Positions 50,701 through 64,000 of a stretch of DNA of 64,000 nucleotides are shown one piece after another. The stretch is from Bombus terrestris (lineage: Eukaryota > Arthropoda > Insecta > Hymenoptera > Apidae). A model generated the notes under the pieces. That model was not told where the DNA came from and did not search any database. It saw only the letters and a list, made by a program, of their open reading frames with translations. Position numbers and translations under genes: made by a program. The stretch's first letter is position 1. Each line of letters opens with the position of its first letter. The stretch covers positions 11,453,200 through 11,517,199 of the forward strand of contig NC_063281.1 in assembly GCF_910591885.1 (NCBI RefSeq). The letters run 5' to 3'.

Positions 50701-53700
50701 TTTCACGCAAGCCCTTGCGTAATCTGGTGCCGGTCTATGAAGGTTCGATATCTACCGGCGAAAGTTAAGTACCTTGGTAATTCTATATTTTACTAGAAGC
50801 TATAGTTTATTAGAAGGCAGCGTTCACCTTGGCGTAGAAATGGAAAGTACGAATTTTAAACGGTAACCGCGTCCTCGCTGCAACAACAAGGAACTCTCTG
50901 TTGCCTGGTCTTGCATATTCCGAACAATATTCAACAGATATCAACTTGTGGAAACATTCTGTACAGTATTAAAAGTATTTTTGCGTATAATTTGCAAACT
51001 GAATAAGATGGGCAGCAAATTATATACACCTGTATGGAAGAATTATTCGATACGTCCACCTTGACGACATATCTACCTCAATTTCATCAAAATCGGTGAT
51101 GCGTTCTGTATTCTAAACGATTGCCAAAGTTGTTGCTGCTCCTTGTTGTTACTACATCGAGGACGCAGATTTACAGCGCGCCGTTTATTCGCAGTAGAAA
51201 TACAAGCGCACTTTACAATTACGCGACTCTGCGTCGTCGTGACTGTGGAACGTTTAACGTCCGCCTCGCACGCGCTGCAGTTTTATCGTTACATAATTCG
51301 CGTAACATTACGTTAGCGGAGAACGCAATGGTATCAAAGTAGTTGCGTCGCTTCGACGCTGATTCAAAGGCGACACGTGCGACTGCATGGTCGGTAAATC
51401 AATCGTAACCGATCGAAGCGTTTTAATTATGGTAAGACCTGGAGATATTCAAAAATGTAAATGTAGGTTTGTTACGCACACCGTTTATGTCAAATTACCG
51501 CATCGACCGTGTCTTGCATCGTAATCGCGCCGATGAAAAACCTGCACGATATTTCCCATGCGCATTCAGAACGTCGTTTGCTCCCTGTGATTAAACCCGG
51601 TGAAAAATTCTGGATATATCGTACGGTGTGTACTGTAGTTAGGAAGCTGCCCGAGGTGGAATATTTTTCTTCCACGGAATATATTTTCTAGGTACCGCGT
51701 TTCAACTTGGTACACGGCTTACTGATGTCTGGTGCATAACAATTACGAACGAATGCACGAATGTCGTACGGCCAACGACCTTCCTTCTAACCGGCATTCT
51801 TTGGCATTCAGCCTGAAACATTGTCATTATCCAGGGGGCGCCATTGTACATCCGCTCGGCATTGTCATTACTTCTTCTTATTCCGTAAAAAACGTCCTAC
51901 GGGGGCGTTGAAAGGTCGCCTTCTACTTCTACCTACTTGCCGATGACACTCCCTACAGAGCGTGTTCAACCGAGTCGAAGATATAAATTATCATTAATAT
52001 CTGGAGTCTTTGGAGACGATGCAGGAAGAAAGCAAACTGCGATCGTAATCGACTTTAAAAATGGTCGAAACGGGAGATTGAATTTTAGTGGAAATTTATT
52101 CACAGGCTTTTCGTATAAAAATAAGAGACGACACGCGGCGGATATCTCTCGGCGATATTCCGAAATAATTTTCAAATAATTTTTCAATTCGCTTGTAAGC
52201 TCTCCAACGTACTACTAACGAAAGTAGTAAAACGCTAAGAGACATCCTTGAAGGATCAGGTCGTTCGCGTGGAAAAAAATGGAGACCGTCGTTTGGCGAC
52301 CTCGACTCGTTTGGTTCGTTGTTCTTCGTGCAAAATATTCGAAGGGTCACGGTTGTATTACCTATATGTGTATCCGATAGCCTTGGTTCAAAAACATACG
52401 CGCCAGTATGGTAGTTATGTTTAATGTCAACGACTCGCCAAGTATCTTCTCCCCGGATACTTAGGAAGAACGACAATCGTGGTTGTCCTTGGAACAATAC
52501 GGATGCGTACACCCTCGTACACAAGTTCCAAGACATACACGAAAAGATAGGTCTGATAAATCGTCAGAAAATTATTAAAACTTAAAATGGCATTAAATTA
52601 TAAAGAACTCGTATATTCGTCATTGTAAAAATAATCTCATCGGCTTGGAATAATATAGTTGTTCTTTTTCTCTCTTCACTAGCGTACATTTTTTGAATGC
52701 AAAATTATTCGTCACTGCTTGTTATCGGAAAGTTCTGGCAGTAAAATAAAATTCAACATCGATCGATCGTGGCTTCATCGTGACTATGTTTTATTTATCA
52801 GGATACTTCGGAGTTGGGAGCCGTTCGTGTTTGCGCGTCAACGACGCGGCTGGCCACTCCACGCTTTGATCTGCTGCTTTAATTATCTCTATCTTTCGAT
52901 TCTCGTTACCATCTAGGCTGTATGACAGTTTCCGACAGTCTCGATATCCAGCAATTTTCAGATTCCACTCTCGCAACGATACGGTAAAATACGTACAGGT
53001 CATCGACGTGTATTCGGTTCACAAAAGTTTTCCACGTTAAACGTTGAAATATTTTAACGAGTATAGTTCGATCTTTGTGATAAATTTAACAACGCAAACA
53101 TAGTCTTACGCTGCTAATATCTTTGAATATGTTTTCTCGTACAGAAGCTGTTGTTATTTCTGTATTTAAAGGTAGGATCACAATAGCTATTATTTTATTC
53201 TTTGGGTAAATCTATCACACCGTTTTGAGCCGAAAAACCTTTATTGCACTTTCTTACATGGACTAGGAATAAAAACAAAAGAACATTGTAAACCTATCGA
53301 TTAAATCTATCGATTATATCTAGAACCGTCTTCTAGTTACTATTTATTATAACTAGCGCATCTGCATATGGATGGCGAGCACGAACTCACGTTGTTATTT
53401 TAAACAGAAGCGAAGAAAAATAACACCTTCTCGCAAGTCTATACATACAGGATATCGTGTCATGATTCTCGGCTCTCTTTTCATTTTCCGTTACTTTTCC
53501 CTTTCCTCGTTTTTCTCTGTCTTCGTCCCGGCGTAAATCGCGTTGTGGTTCGAGGGGTGACTGTCTGACAACTCAATCCTACATTGGGAGAGGCATTTCT
53601 ATTTTTATACACGGTCGGACAGCGGATTCTATCCGAGGCTCATAAACCGGATTGGTATCTTGGAATCTAAGGGGGTAACATCGATGGCATATACGCACAC

Positions 53701-55010
53701 CTACTCGTGAACCCGTGCTCGCAAATGTACACAGCCGTGCATTCCGTGCGTTTGGCTTATTTCCACTTCGCAACGCCATATCTCACCTTGCTCGCGGTAA
53801 TAAATGCCCGCTACGGAAGACCGATCGCAAAAAGCGAAATCCTCGATTACTCGCCAACTCGTAAAAGTGGTTTCCATTATCGAGCTGGAGGGATATTTCG
53901 TGCTCTTTCTTCGAACGGGAGATCGACACCTCTATTTGGTGCCAAGTTCCGTGGAAATCATTTTCTCGTCAAGGTCGAAATTCAAGACAGTCATACATTG
54001 CTGAATCGACCAATAATATTGGTAAATCGAGATAAATTACAAGTGGTAGATAGCGAATGTCGCGTCTATCATTTTCTTTATTAAAGCATGGTCCGGTGAT
54101 TTGTAATTCGCGGTGGAACGTAATCTATGTAGCGAAAGGTCCAATAATAATATCACGATTCTCAGAGTTAAATAAACTTTGAAAATTTGAACAGTTTCCC
54201 GATAATCTGTTAGGTTTACCCGTTTCCTCTGTAATTATCCTAATTATGAACGGAGGTGTAGATGCATCAGTACCAACGTCACGAGATATTTACACGGAGA
54301 ACAATGAGCTTAATCACCTAGCCGAACCCACCTCGTTGTACGACTAATCGAATGATAAATGACAAATGGATGATCAAACAAAGGCGCGTACACAGAAAGC
54401 AGACGATTCCATCAATCTCTATTTCCAAAGTAAAACACTTCACCGAACCCGATCTCTTCGTTCGCGATTAACTCGCATTATCATAAACTCTACCGTGCCT
54501 CCTTCGTTCACTCTTATTTACAGGAACGCGATGACGATATATCCCTCGTAATTAAATTCACTTTCTACGAATATGAAACTTTCTCTGCATCTAAAAGATA
54601 AACGAGCGTATCCAAAATTACGCGTACAAGTTCCTCGTTTTTTACACGCGTCGAAAGCTTAAAAGCGATAATTGATACACATATACGCGTACCGTGGTTA
54701 CGGTTATAGTCGTTAGCCTTCAACGTCGGGGGTTCCCTTTCCGGTAGAAAGTTCATCTCGTTGCCAATCACGCGGATGCATACGCGCGTGTACCTCGTCC
54801 ACGTCGAGTATCGTCGCGACGCAGTTGGGAACCACTTTTGGCGCCAGACGTCACCTGGAATGCGGTTTCAACTCCTCCGGGTGGACTTTTCATACCACGT
54901 GTATCTCCCACGCGACACACGTGCCTCTCATAGCCGTGGAGATGATACTTTTAATATTCACGCGTGACCGGCCAGAGGCTCGCGGCTGAAGATGGGATCA
55001 AGGAAAATAG

Positions 55011-55029
55011 ACGGGGACAGTGTCCCCGT
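55011..55029. repeat. Short GC-rich hairpin
   Basis: ACGGGGAC and GTCCCCGT separated by 3 nt. Confidence 0.6.
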
Positions 55030-58000
55030 GATTCCGACGATTTTCACTTTCTAGAGCCTGCAGAATCGCGCCGAAGAAGTTAATGGCGGAGAACTTAATA
55101 AGTATAATCCGGTGTACGATCGAGCGGGCGTGTACTCGTACGGATCGTAAATACGGTTCACGCGCGTGACACCCAACTTTATGAAGAGTAATATTCATGG
55201 GGATAATACCGGGGTCCAAAGCAAACGTAGAGAAGTTCGACTCATAATCGTTATCTGGCTAGGTATCGAGGCTATTAAGCATCCGTTTATAGAGTGCGCG
55301 GACCCTCGAGTGTTACGCGTTGCAAAAGAATTTTCTTCGCGACGATAAATTAATAGACAAAAGGAACAGCAACGCCACAGCGTTCACTGCCATTCGTGCT
55401 GTACGAAGTCGAACGGTAATAACATAATAATACCGTGGATGCCATCTGGCTAATTTATTCGCGATCCAAGCGTACCGGCTAAAAAGTTAAATACCGGCTT
55501 AACGGTGAGCTGCAGCGATCTAGACGAGTCCGGCACATGTCGCGTCACCGTACCCTGTCCGAGTGCTCGGCTAGCACAATCCTTCTCTATTCGTTTTGTT
55601 TCTCGTATTGGTCGAGTGAAATGGCCACGACTCGAAGAAGCAGTTCCCAAAGAAACTCTGCTCCCTTTGATTCAAATGTCTTATCTAACATTTTTTACAA
55701 ATATTTTAAATTCCACGCGTGTTTTCTCCTCTTAACTCTTTAAATATCGGTATATCGTCGCTGTATGCAAGAAAATGACAAATCTAAGATAGTTTTCAGT
55801 ATCAACGACTAAACGTTTTAGATTGGACGATGGAAAACAAAGATGATAGAAAGGAAGAAGGTGTTTCGAAACGACGGATAGGATATTTCAGGTAAAGACC
55901 GCGTAATTATCTTCGTCGGTATTCGAGGTGTGTATTCCTAAAGCGTTTCGTGAAAAGAGATACGAGACAGCTGGGAAAAAGAAAGTGAATCGGCCACGAA
56001 ACGTAATTTAGGTGTCTGCCGTGTGGTTGAGAGCAGAGCATCGTTTCGATGTACACATATACCTTGGAGTACGCGAAGGACCTGGCTCCATGAATGGAGT
56101 AAATTGCATTTTGTGGTGGAACCGTCCGAGCAATTTATTTTCACTTTCATTTACGACCGGACAGCGTACAGTTGCGCCGAAATACCAGCAACCCGTATAT
56201 AGTCGCTGCGCGTATGTCCTTGAAACTTTTCGCCTTTCCTTTTCGGCATCGATAACGAATTGATCTTTTTATCTATTTCCCAGGCTGGGAGCCTAATGGA
56301 CAATCCGTTTATCGGTTTGCTTACGAATTACAAGAAATATCGTTTCTTTCGTTCGCTGTGGTCACAATTCCTATCTTACGTCTAGTCATTGCTATATTAC
56401 GTATCATATATTCGCTTTCTATTAGTAATTTAACACAGAACAGTCACGTTCTAGCGAAAACTTAACATGTCCGCGTAAAAGAGAAGAAGAGGTCAAATTG
56501 GTGCAGGGAAAAGTTAAATGGCTCGAAAGAAACGAAGGAAATATTTTATCGAGATACGATTTAAGGTATTTCTAATATGATTATTCGTGGCAACGAATCG
56601 CTATAAAGGGAAATGAGCAACTCGAAACCTAGAAAGAACGACGCATATGAGTAATAATGAGATTCTATGAATATGGTAATGGACTTTTGGTCGCGATTAG
56701 GTGTCAGTCGGAGCAAATGACGTGTCCCGAGCTACGCAAACGAGAATAAAATTGCCATTAACCGGTAAGTGAAGTACCTCCCCCGTTTATAACACACACA
56801 TAGCTCTTAAGCACTATAGCTACTTTAACTAAGCAGCTTTGCATTTATAATTGGATCTTTGGAGAAAGATCGCGCCATTACGAAGAATTCATCGACAAGG
56901 ACGTCTCAAGTTTTCGTCTTTCGCTTCAAGATGGTCAACTAGTTCCAATAATTTTACCATTTCTTCAACGAGCACATCGAACGGTCTGTTTAGAAATCCA
57001 TTTCTTCTAATTATCATTGCAAATTTAACCGAGGTTTTACCTACCTTAGTACACCATTAACTTTTTGCCACGCGACGTTATCAGAAGAACGAGAAACCTA
57101 CTTATTAATCCATCAACTTCGATTATTATTCCATTACCTTCCAGCTTTTAATCGATGCTTTATCGAAATGTATTCCCGCGATGCGCATTTAGAGAGTTTT
57201 CCAACGATGTTACCGACGTTAATTCGATGACTCGCTGGACAAAAAACGGTCACGATGGGAACGATAAATTATCGAATAACGAAGTAATTAGGTATCCTCT
57301 GATACACTTCCATGTTTATGGTGGAACATGTTTCTAAGTTGTTCCATGAGAATAATATTCCGTAAGACGAGTAAGCAGCGAGATATCTCGGAGGAGAACT
57401 CATCATCGACCAGGTGTTTCTCGGTACCTTCGTACTCGAGTCGGCTGTTCATTGATAGGAGCTTAATAAGCGGTAGGATCATTATTGATTTCTGATTGCA
57501 ATTTTTTTACAAATTTCATTTCACGCTTTAATTAGACATTCTGCTATATCGCGAATGCTATTATAATTACGAAGCACACGAAGGAAAATTGATAGGGTAT
57601 TATCTCTATTATCTCGCTATTATCTCTTTGTAAAATTTATTTCCATCGTTACGGATTTGTTGACAAATCGCGTATTATGATAAAGATAATTCCAAAGAAA
57701 AAAAGAACGACGCATCTTTCGTTTAATGACGAACCTTGTGGTTGCCGTGTGTTCGTCCGTGCAATTCTGACCTCTTCTTCCACGATTTAACCGTCTTTCA
57801 CGGAGAATTCCGATCGTCGTAGGATTCTCATCGATTTCCATATGCAGCCGCGAACTACGATTCACTGTGCGGCCGAAGCAGGAAGCAACGTGCTCGAGCA
57901 GAGGAATGTCAGAATCGTGTGGGAAATCCGTACCGTTATTGGGGCCAACATCTACATACTTGGCCAACCTCTTATCTAGTTATCGCGACTGTTATCTCGG

Positions 58001-60471
58001 ACTGCCCAGTATCTCGACTTTTACGACAAAAGATGCTCTCTTCCGAGAATGAAATTGCGTGGGTCGATTTGTACACCTTTCGTACCGTTCTACGAACATG
58101 GTCTTTTTTCCCCTACGGGGAATCCACGAAGAACCGGAAGGGAGATCGGGAATCGACCAAACCGAACAGTTATCCGTAGCAAACCTATGCGATAAAATGC
58201 ATCGCTTTGTACCGTTGTTGCGCAAACCTTGTGAACCGCGAGCTGCGTCGAAATAAAAATCGACGTCGTAAAATACGGTAAGCTAAGCTTCCTTGACTCG
58301 TCTAAGCTTCGACAAACTTAAAATTCAATCTTGAGCTTTGCATAGAAGGAATAACTCTGCCTCGAACTTTTTATCCAATAATCGAACGTAATGAAAAAGC
58401 GTCAACTACGACGAGAAACAGCGATACGCTCTGATAAATTAGATTTAATTTCAAACTGCGAAAGTAACGCTAGCCACGGAAACGGTTTTTCTAAAACAGG
58501 TGTGGTATTAAAAACGGGATGTTCGCAGCATGATGATTTGCAGCTTGGCCGTTCGATGATGCGAGGGACCTTTGTCGTACATAACGGAATCGGCATTCAT
58601 TATCGACACGCGATCAAAGTCGATGCCATTTCTAACTGAAACTCGACGTTGCTTCGATCAAGATCATGAGCAGTCGCCGGAGGAGAAACGGCCGTTGATG
58701 TTGAGTTTCTTCGACGATCTTCTCGATTGTCCGGAAGGATCGCCTCGACACGACGATATCGAGTATCTGCGATCGCGAGTGAAATTTCCATGTGGCTTAT
58801 CGGCCTAGAGGAGACACAAGTGACAGCAGTTCTCGCGTCCCGGAGGGCACGACCCAGACACCTAGCTGTGTAAAATTTATATCTCACTTTCTTCTCCTTC
58901 GTTTTACCATCTCCATTACACACAATAGCTGCACAGAGCATATGCGCATTACTGTATTTATCATGGTGTTTATACATTATATAATATTACATATCAATGA
59001 AGATGTAATAATATGGTAAAAACATACTTATCGATCTCTTTGTCTTTAGATAAATTTTTGTGGCCCGAGCAGTAGGTTTATTTTAGATACGATATACACA
59101 CACCATCTTGATCTTTTTTCGTTGCATTGATTTCCCATCCATCGAAAACTTTCCCCATCCTAAACAAATAAATTTATCAAGATTCTCGATCTTCCTAAAG
59201 TTAGGTACGATCGTTCGAAAGGATAGAATTTTGAAAGAAACGAAATCGCCTCGCGTTAGTAACATTATGCAACAGTTACGGAGCGGAGATTTTTGCCACG
59301 GTGGAAAGGGTCGAGGTCACGGGTGCCTCGAGTGTTTGCAGCGCGATCTCAAGGGAGGTTGATGCGTCTGCCCCGCTGGGATAATTAATATAAGCCTCTT
59401 CCTCCCCGAGGTATCGCTTATTTATCGCGAGGTTTGAAGCCAATGCTAGCGTGTAATACCAGGCAGTGAAATATAGTCGCCATAATGTCGAGTATTTTAT
59501 ACTCGCGACCGAGTCCGGCCAAGTTGTAACCTTTGAACACGGTTCCGAGGCGATCGCTAGCGATGATGCTTATTAAATCGAGTACCCCTCGAGCCTAGTA
59601 AACGATAACCGTTTTTGCTGTGAAAACGTTGTAGAACGCACAAGAGATGACGATTAGCGAATTCGTGGCCTGCAGCATGCCAGATATCCACGATAATGCG
59701 CACCGTAGCTCGTATGCTAGCAACGTTAAGTCTTTCAGATTTTATCATTGGGTTATAGACGAGTTTTACATTCTTGAAATTCGACGAGAGACTAAGACCA
59801 AGAGTAAGCTTGCGACGAGCACAGGACGCACGGTGTCGCGTCCAATTACTGTCATTGGACTTTCCTCGAAGCGTGTCGTTGCTCGTCATCCCTCGTCAAC
59901 GTGAACGGACCACATCCGAATCCAATTTAGTCAGAGGAGGAACTGGCCGAATCGTGGCCATTCACCTCGCAAAATTATCCTACCTCTTTCTGCTCCTGCG
60001 GACAAGAACGCGATGCATCTCGAGCGATGATCAAACGATGTCACGAAATACGTATTTAACTCGTCCAGTAAGTTCGTGTCATTTATCGGCTGTGTTATCA
60101 GCAAGCATCCGTCTTTACTATCGTTTACGTCAAACGTCAAAGGGGTATTTTTTAAATGTCCAACTTTTCGATACCTCTTGGGACTGATAAATTTCTTCGT
60201 ACACCTACCGGATTACCAATTCTCTCTTCGTTTCTACGTCAGATATACGTACGTATTAATAACAACAGATAGTGTCTCGTTCTCTCGCTTCGATTTATAG
60301 CTCGTATCTCTACCGATCCGAGATAGCGTTTATGCGAAATTTAAAGGTTCAAAGATGCACGGTATACGCGTAATATGCAAAATGATCTAAAACGTACAAG
60401 TTATAGCGCTTGTAATTTTCATTTCTTGCGTTCGTAAAAGTGTAAGTTTGCATAAAAGTCCGTAGTTTATC

Positions 60472-60556
60472 TATTGGCTTGGCAACTAAATGATTGCGGA
60501 TTTTGTCAATACAATCTAATGACAACATCCGCAATCACCTAGTTGCCAACCCGATA
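60472..60556 (-). ncRNA. Candidate microRNA precursor hairpin (85 nt)
   Basis: An 85-nt inverted repeat with a 5-nt apical loop. Perfect blocks are 60479-60488 with 60540-60549 (10 bp), 60491-60501 with 60527-60537 (11 bp) and 60503-60508 with 60520-60525 (6 bp). Between them there are only a few mismatches (60478, 60489, 60490, 60502). Two A/C mismatches on the plus strand become U-G wobbles if the minus strand is transcribed, so the minus strand is preferred. Length, arm pairing and small internal mismatches match an animal pre-miRNA. I do not recognise the mature sequence as a known conserved insect miRNA. A tiny foldback transposon remnant is the alternative. Confidence 0.45.
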
Positions 60557-61641
60557 CGATATAACGATGTCGTAGACGTCGATCTCGGAAAGGGAATTTT
60601 CTAAACGTGGCGCGTATTCTACGACCGATGATCGTACGCGTTCGGAGAATGCAAATTTTCCTCTAAATCTTCGGAGGAGAAGAGAAGGATTATTTAGACG
60701 CGATCGAATGAAATAGAAGGGAAGACAGTATGCGCGTTCACGATCGTACGTACCCTCGCTATCCGCACTTAAAATATCATTATCGCGTCGCTTACGTTAC
60801 CGCGGATGCCGGCATTTATCAGGCAGCATGGTAAATATTTTATCGTAAATTGGACTGCTGTAATAGTAACGTGGTGTTGCAAGCGGGACAATAAATTCCT
60901 TCGCGTGCAGCGGCATCGGTAAATGGCCGGTTAAGTAGGTGTCTACGCAGACCTTTAACGATCCTCTATTATTGCTTCGGCTGTTAAAACCCAATTGAAC
61001 GGCCTCTCTTATTAATAGTTCGTCCAGCGGGGAACTTATTTCTCGGCGTGTGAGCGTACCGCGATTGTCGACCGCCGCTATCGTTCGTGAGCAAACGTGA
61101 GCATACAACCCTCCGAGAACTTTGACGAGAAAATAATTGGTGGAAACTACAACGGGAATCGTTCCTGCCATCCTGTAACAGATGCATTTCTTTTTGTTAC
61201 GAGTACCGCTGTGGAACCCCGATTATTCCAACTAGCCGTGACAAACATTGTTCGGATAATCAAATAATTTTCCTTTCAAATGACAAAAGACCATTTATTT
61301 TATTTAACTTTAACGTAATTTTACTTACGGGTCTGAACCCTTTACGCGTGAAATAATCCACCATACGAAATAACGTTGTTGTTGAAGCGAGAATGATATT
61401 AAAACGAGATTACGGATAAACGTATAAGTATAATTTAGAAGTTGATATAATATACGAGATTCAACCATATTATGAACTATTTCCTAGATACTAATATTAA
61501 ATAGAAACGACAGTTTTTCAGTTAAAATACAACGATCTCACTCGTTTGCGTGTTCTAATTTTTCTTTAACATTATCTCGAAATTATCAATTAACCAGTGT
61601 TTCCGGTAAAATTAATCGTTCTGATAATCGTATTATATTAT

Positions 61642-61679
61642 GATAATATTATATAATATTAATAATATATAATATTATC
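61642..61679. repeat. AT-rich inverted repeat, 14-bp perfect arms
   Basis: GATAATATTATATA is mirrored by TATATAATATTATC around a 10-nt spacer. It sits in a wider AT-rich run (61620-61700). Confidence 0.85.
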
Positions 61680-63167
61680 TGTTATGTAATATGTTTTACA
61701 CGTACGGTATGACAAAAATTGCAGATACGAGTTCCATTCTTTCAGCATTCTATCGCTCGATAAAATCGAACGAGTTATCTTCGTTCAAATACGATTACTT
61801 AATCTACATCGCGATAAATGTCGAAAACTGTTGTAAAATGTCGTAAAATGTTTTTACCTTATTCAAGGTCATCGTCCTTCGATATACCCGAAAAAAGAAA
61901 AAGTGTCGAAAAAAAAACTCGTAATCTCGGTGGTCAGAGAAGACGATGATTCCCCATCTTCGAAGAACATTCTCCTCGTGTTCTCGCACTCTCCTACATG
62001 TGCTATTGTCGGAGTACAATGCACGATACGTAGAACGACCGCATCCGCGATGCATGTCCAACTTCTTTTCAGCAGAGCGCGATGTTCTGACGAAGCTGCA
62101 TAAATCGTGGAAATCCTGCAGTAAATTCTCGTAAAGCCTTGATCTTTTCGGTTGTCTGTTTCACACGCGAAGAACGGAAAAATGGATGATCGGTTGACAG
62201 TGTATCGGATGCTTAAACTGTCTTTCTACAAAAGTCGGGATACGTGTTATAATTTGCTGCGGTGAATCGGTCAGAAGCTCTTTCTCTCGCGATTGCCGAC
62301 AGTATAATTGCGACAACGACAGTACGTACGCGGCAACCGGTTCGAATATTGTACAACTGGCCGAGAAAACCGTGGAAGCGCTCTGTAATTATCCAGGTAA
62401 TCGCTTGGAAAATACGGAGCAAACGTATTAAACGGGGCTAAGTCGGTGGAAACTCGGTGCGTCCCTCGTTTCACGATACTGTAAGAAAGGGACAGAGATT
62501 TCCTTTTAAGAATGATCATAACAGTGTGGTTATATTGCCATCTAATCGGTCGCGTAAAAAACAATCGTTTGCAGGCTTCCACGACGATTTAAATTTGTCG
62601 GTAGATGCGGTAATCAAAGGCTTTCCTTATCGTTAGGCTCGGTCGTTACGCAAATAATTATATGTATAACTGGCGTACAATGAAGGAAGAAACTAAAGCG
62701 TAAATTGCGTGCACGCAAAATGAATCAGCTTTGCGATAGATAATAACGGCTGGAAGTTTGTTGTCTGAAATGTTCGTCGTAACATACCGTACGAGGGGTA
62801 ATGTAAAAGATATAAACAAAAAAATAAACGAAATAATTCACTAGTCAATGCGATATACATAAGTTTAACTGGCCTGTGAGATCTCGCGTTTCTCGGCCTC
62901 TTTTTCCCTCGCATCTTCTTAATTAAAAAAACTAGCGCAAATACAGAGCGTCGTTAAAGACGTTTTGCAAGTCAGCGCTGGGACAGAATAAAGGAATTTC
63001 AATAAGAAAAGATACTATAGTGGAACGATGCGGTATTTAAAACGCAGTAGTTAGTTTCTTTAATCTGGTCGACGGGACAGATGCGCGTCTCGTGCGATTT
63101 TCGTTCGAATTTCAGAGAAGCCAATCAGGCACGCGGCCGCATAGTTCCACCGAACAGCCCTATACAC

Positions 63168-63186
63168 CGCACCTGCACCAGGTGCG
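63168..63186. promoter_or_regulatory. Paired E-box dyad
   Basis: CGCACCT and AGGTGCG flank GCACC, so CACCTG and CAGGTG E-boxes (Snail/bHLH type) lie back to back. Binding is not shown by sequence alone. Confidence 0.3.
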
Positions 63187-64000
63187 TTGAAGGATTGCTT
63201 CGATTATACGAGTTCGCGAAGCAGGCATTCGTTCAGCTTTAACAGTCTTCGTATCGTCTCGTGCCGTAGAAATTCCACGACTGTTTCTTACCAAACGCAT
63301 AGAACGTGTATTCGAAGAAAAAGGACGATGATTCTCGTCTCAGATTACCATATCTTTCCTTCTTTTTTTTTTTTTTTTTTTTTTAATCGAAACCGATCAA
63401 CTTTCCCCCATAATTTCTTCCCTCTTAAGAGAGAAACCTGCAAATACAGTGACAACGCGCGTTGATTTACGTTTGGAAAAATTCTAACGGATTTGTTACG
63501 CGGCGCATCCGTGACCGATCTTCGTAATTACCCGGCAACGGCGAGTATAGAAACGCGTCGCGGGCTTGGCTCTCTTGAATCACCGCGGTTAAGCGATTCG
63601 CATAAAATAAATATTTATCAGCCAATGAATCATGCAGCAAGCATGCAAAATGTCGTCCTTTTCTCGAGAAAAATGTGAACGATACGCGAGAAAATGCGAC
63701 GACTCGAAGGTTCTTTTGTCGAAAGCGATCACCCCTCGTCGATATCCCATTGATATTCACTGAACGTTCTGTCGAGCATTCGGAAATATCGTTTCATAGC
63801 GACCCGTGGGACTCGATCGAGATCTCGCGTTTGATTTATACGTTTCTTCGACGTCCTAAAAGCTGCGTAGGCTTTAAAGTGGTTGGCAATCACCGGAAAC
63901 TCGAATGCGTGATCGGTGTTACCAATATGGCATAGAGAAACCACCCAGGAAACCGGAAGTCAGCGGCGTTTCGGCGTTTCAATTTCCGAGAATTCTTCTT

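Larger units (their letters stand above)
42186..60471. other. Long non-coding stretch, no recognisable gene
   Basis: Unique-looking CpG-rich sequence with small repeats only. The longest frame is 193 codons (45306-45887 minus) and is overlapped by a 118-codon frame on the other strand; neither resembles a family. An 8-bp stem TCACCGAT/ATCGGTGA lies at about 42478-42501. No tRNA, rRNA or transposase fragment was recognised. Confidence 0.55.
60557..64000. other. Non-coding end of window
   Basis: No recognised exon. It contains an AT-rich inverted repeat at 61642-61679, a long T-run at about 63364-63384, and a CACCTG/CAGGTG dyad at 63168-63186 within a GC-richer patch (62970-63200). Confidence 0.5.

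Noticed and set aside
10064..64000. tRNA, rRNA, CRISPR or transposase genes
   Set aside because: Looked for B-box-like GGTTCGAATCC words, repeated spacers and transposase motifs by eye. Only partial GGTTCGA matches without cloverleaf context were seen.

Overview
This is a eukaryotic, insect-type nuclear window with no bacterial, plasmid or phage signals. The genes are split by short GT-AG introns, and the encoded proteins are animal REV1, GMP synthase, CYB5D1 and a mitochondrial malate dehydrogenase relative. Compact introns, CpG-poor AT-rich genes and a strikingly CpG-rich non-coding remainder point to a hymenopteran, probably a bee, but that assignment is inference.

Layout. (1) 1-10063 is a tight cluster of four genes: the 3' end of REV1 (+), GMP synthase (-, tail to tail with REV1, eight coding exons), CYB5D1 (+, head to head with GMP synthase) and a malate dehydrogenase-like gene (+, five exons, about 250 bp after CYB5D1). 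All exon joins were worked out by frame, splice sites and family alignment, and each of the three complete genes gives one uninterrupted frame. (2) 10064-64000 is about 54 kb in which I found no exon that I recognise. It holds microsatellites, a pyrimidine-rich tract, GC-rich blocks that could be promoters or 5' exons, several hairpins, and a 20-bp exact dispersed repeat. It looks like an intergenic desert or a very long intron of a gene lying outside the window.

Function. REV1 is a translesion DNA polymerase scaffold, and GMP synthase makes GMP de novo. CYB5D1 is a ciliary/axonemal protein in other animals. The malate dehydrogenase-like protein has lost the catalytic Asp-His pair and looks like a mitochondrial pseudoenzyme.

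The best candidates for something undescribed are an 85-nt, nearly fully paired pre-miRNA-like hairpin at 60472-60556, the malate dehydrogenase pseudoenzyme at 7876-10063, and an unusual GMP synthase leader where alternative acceptors in a hexamer repeat would change the reading frame.
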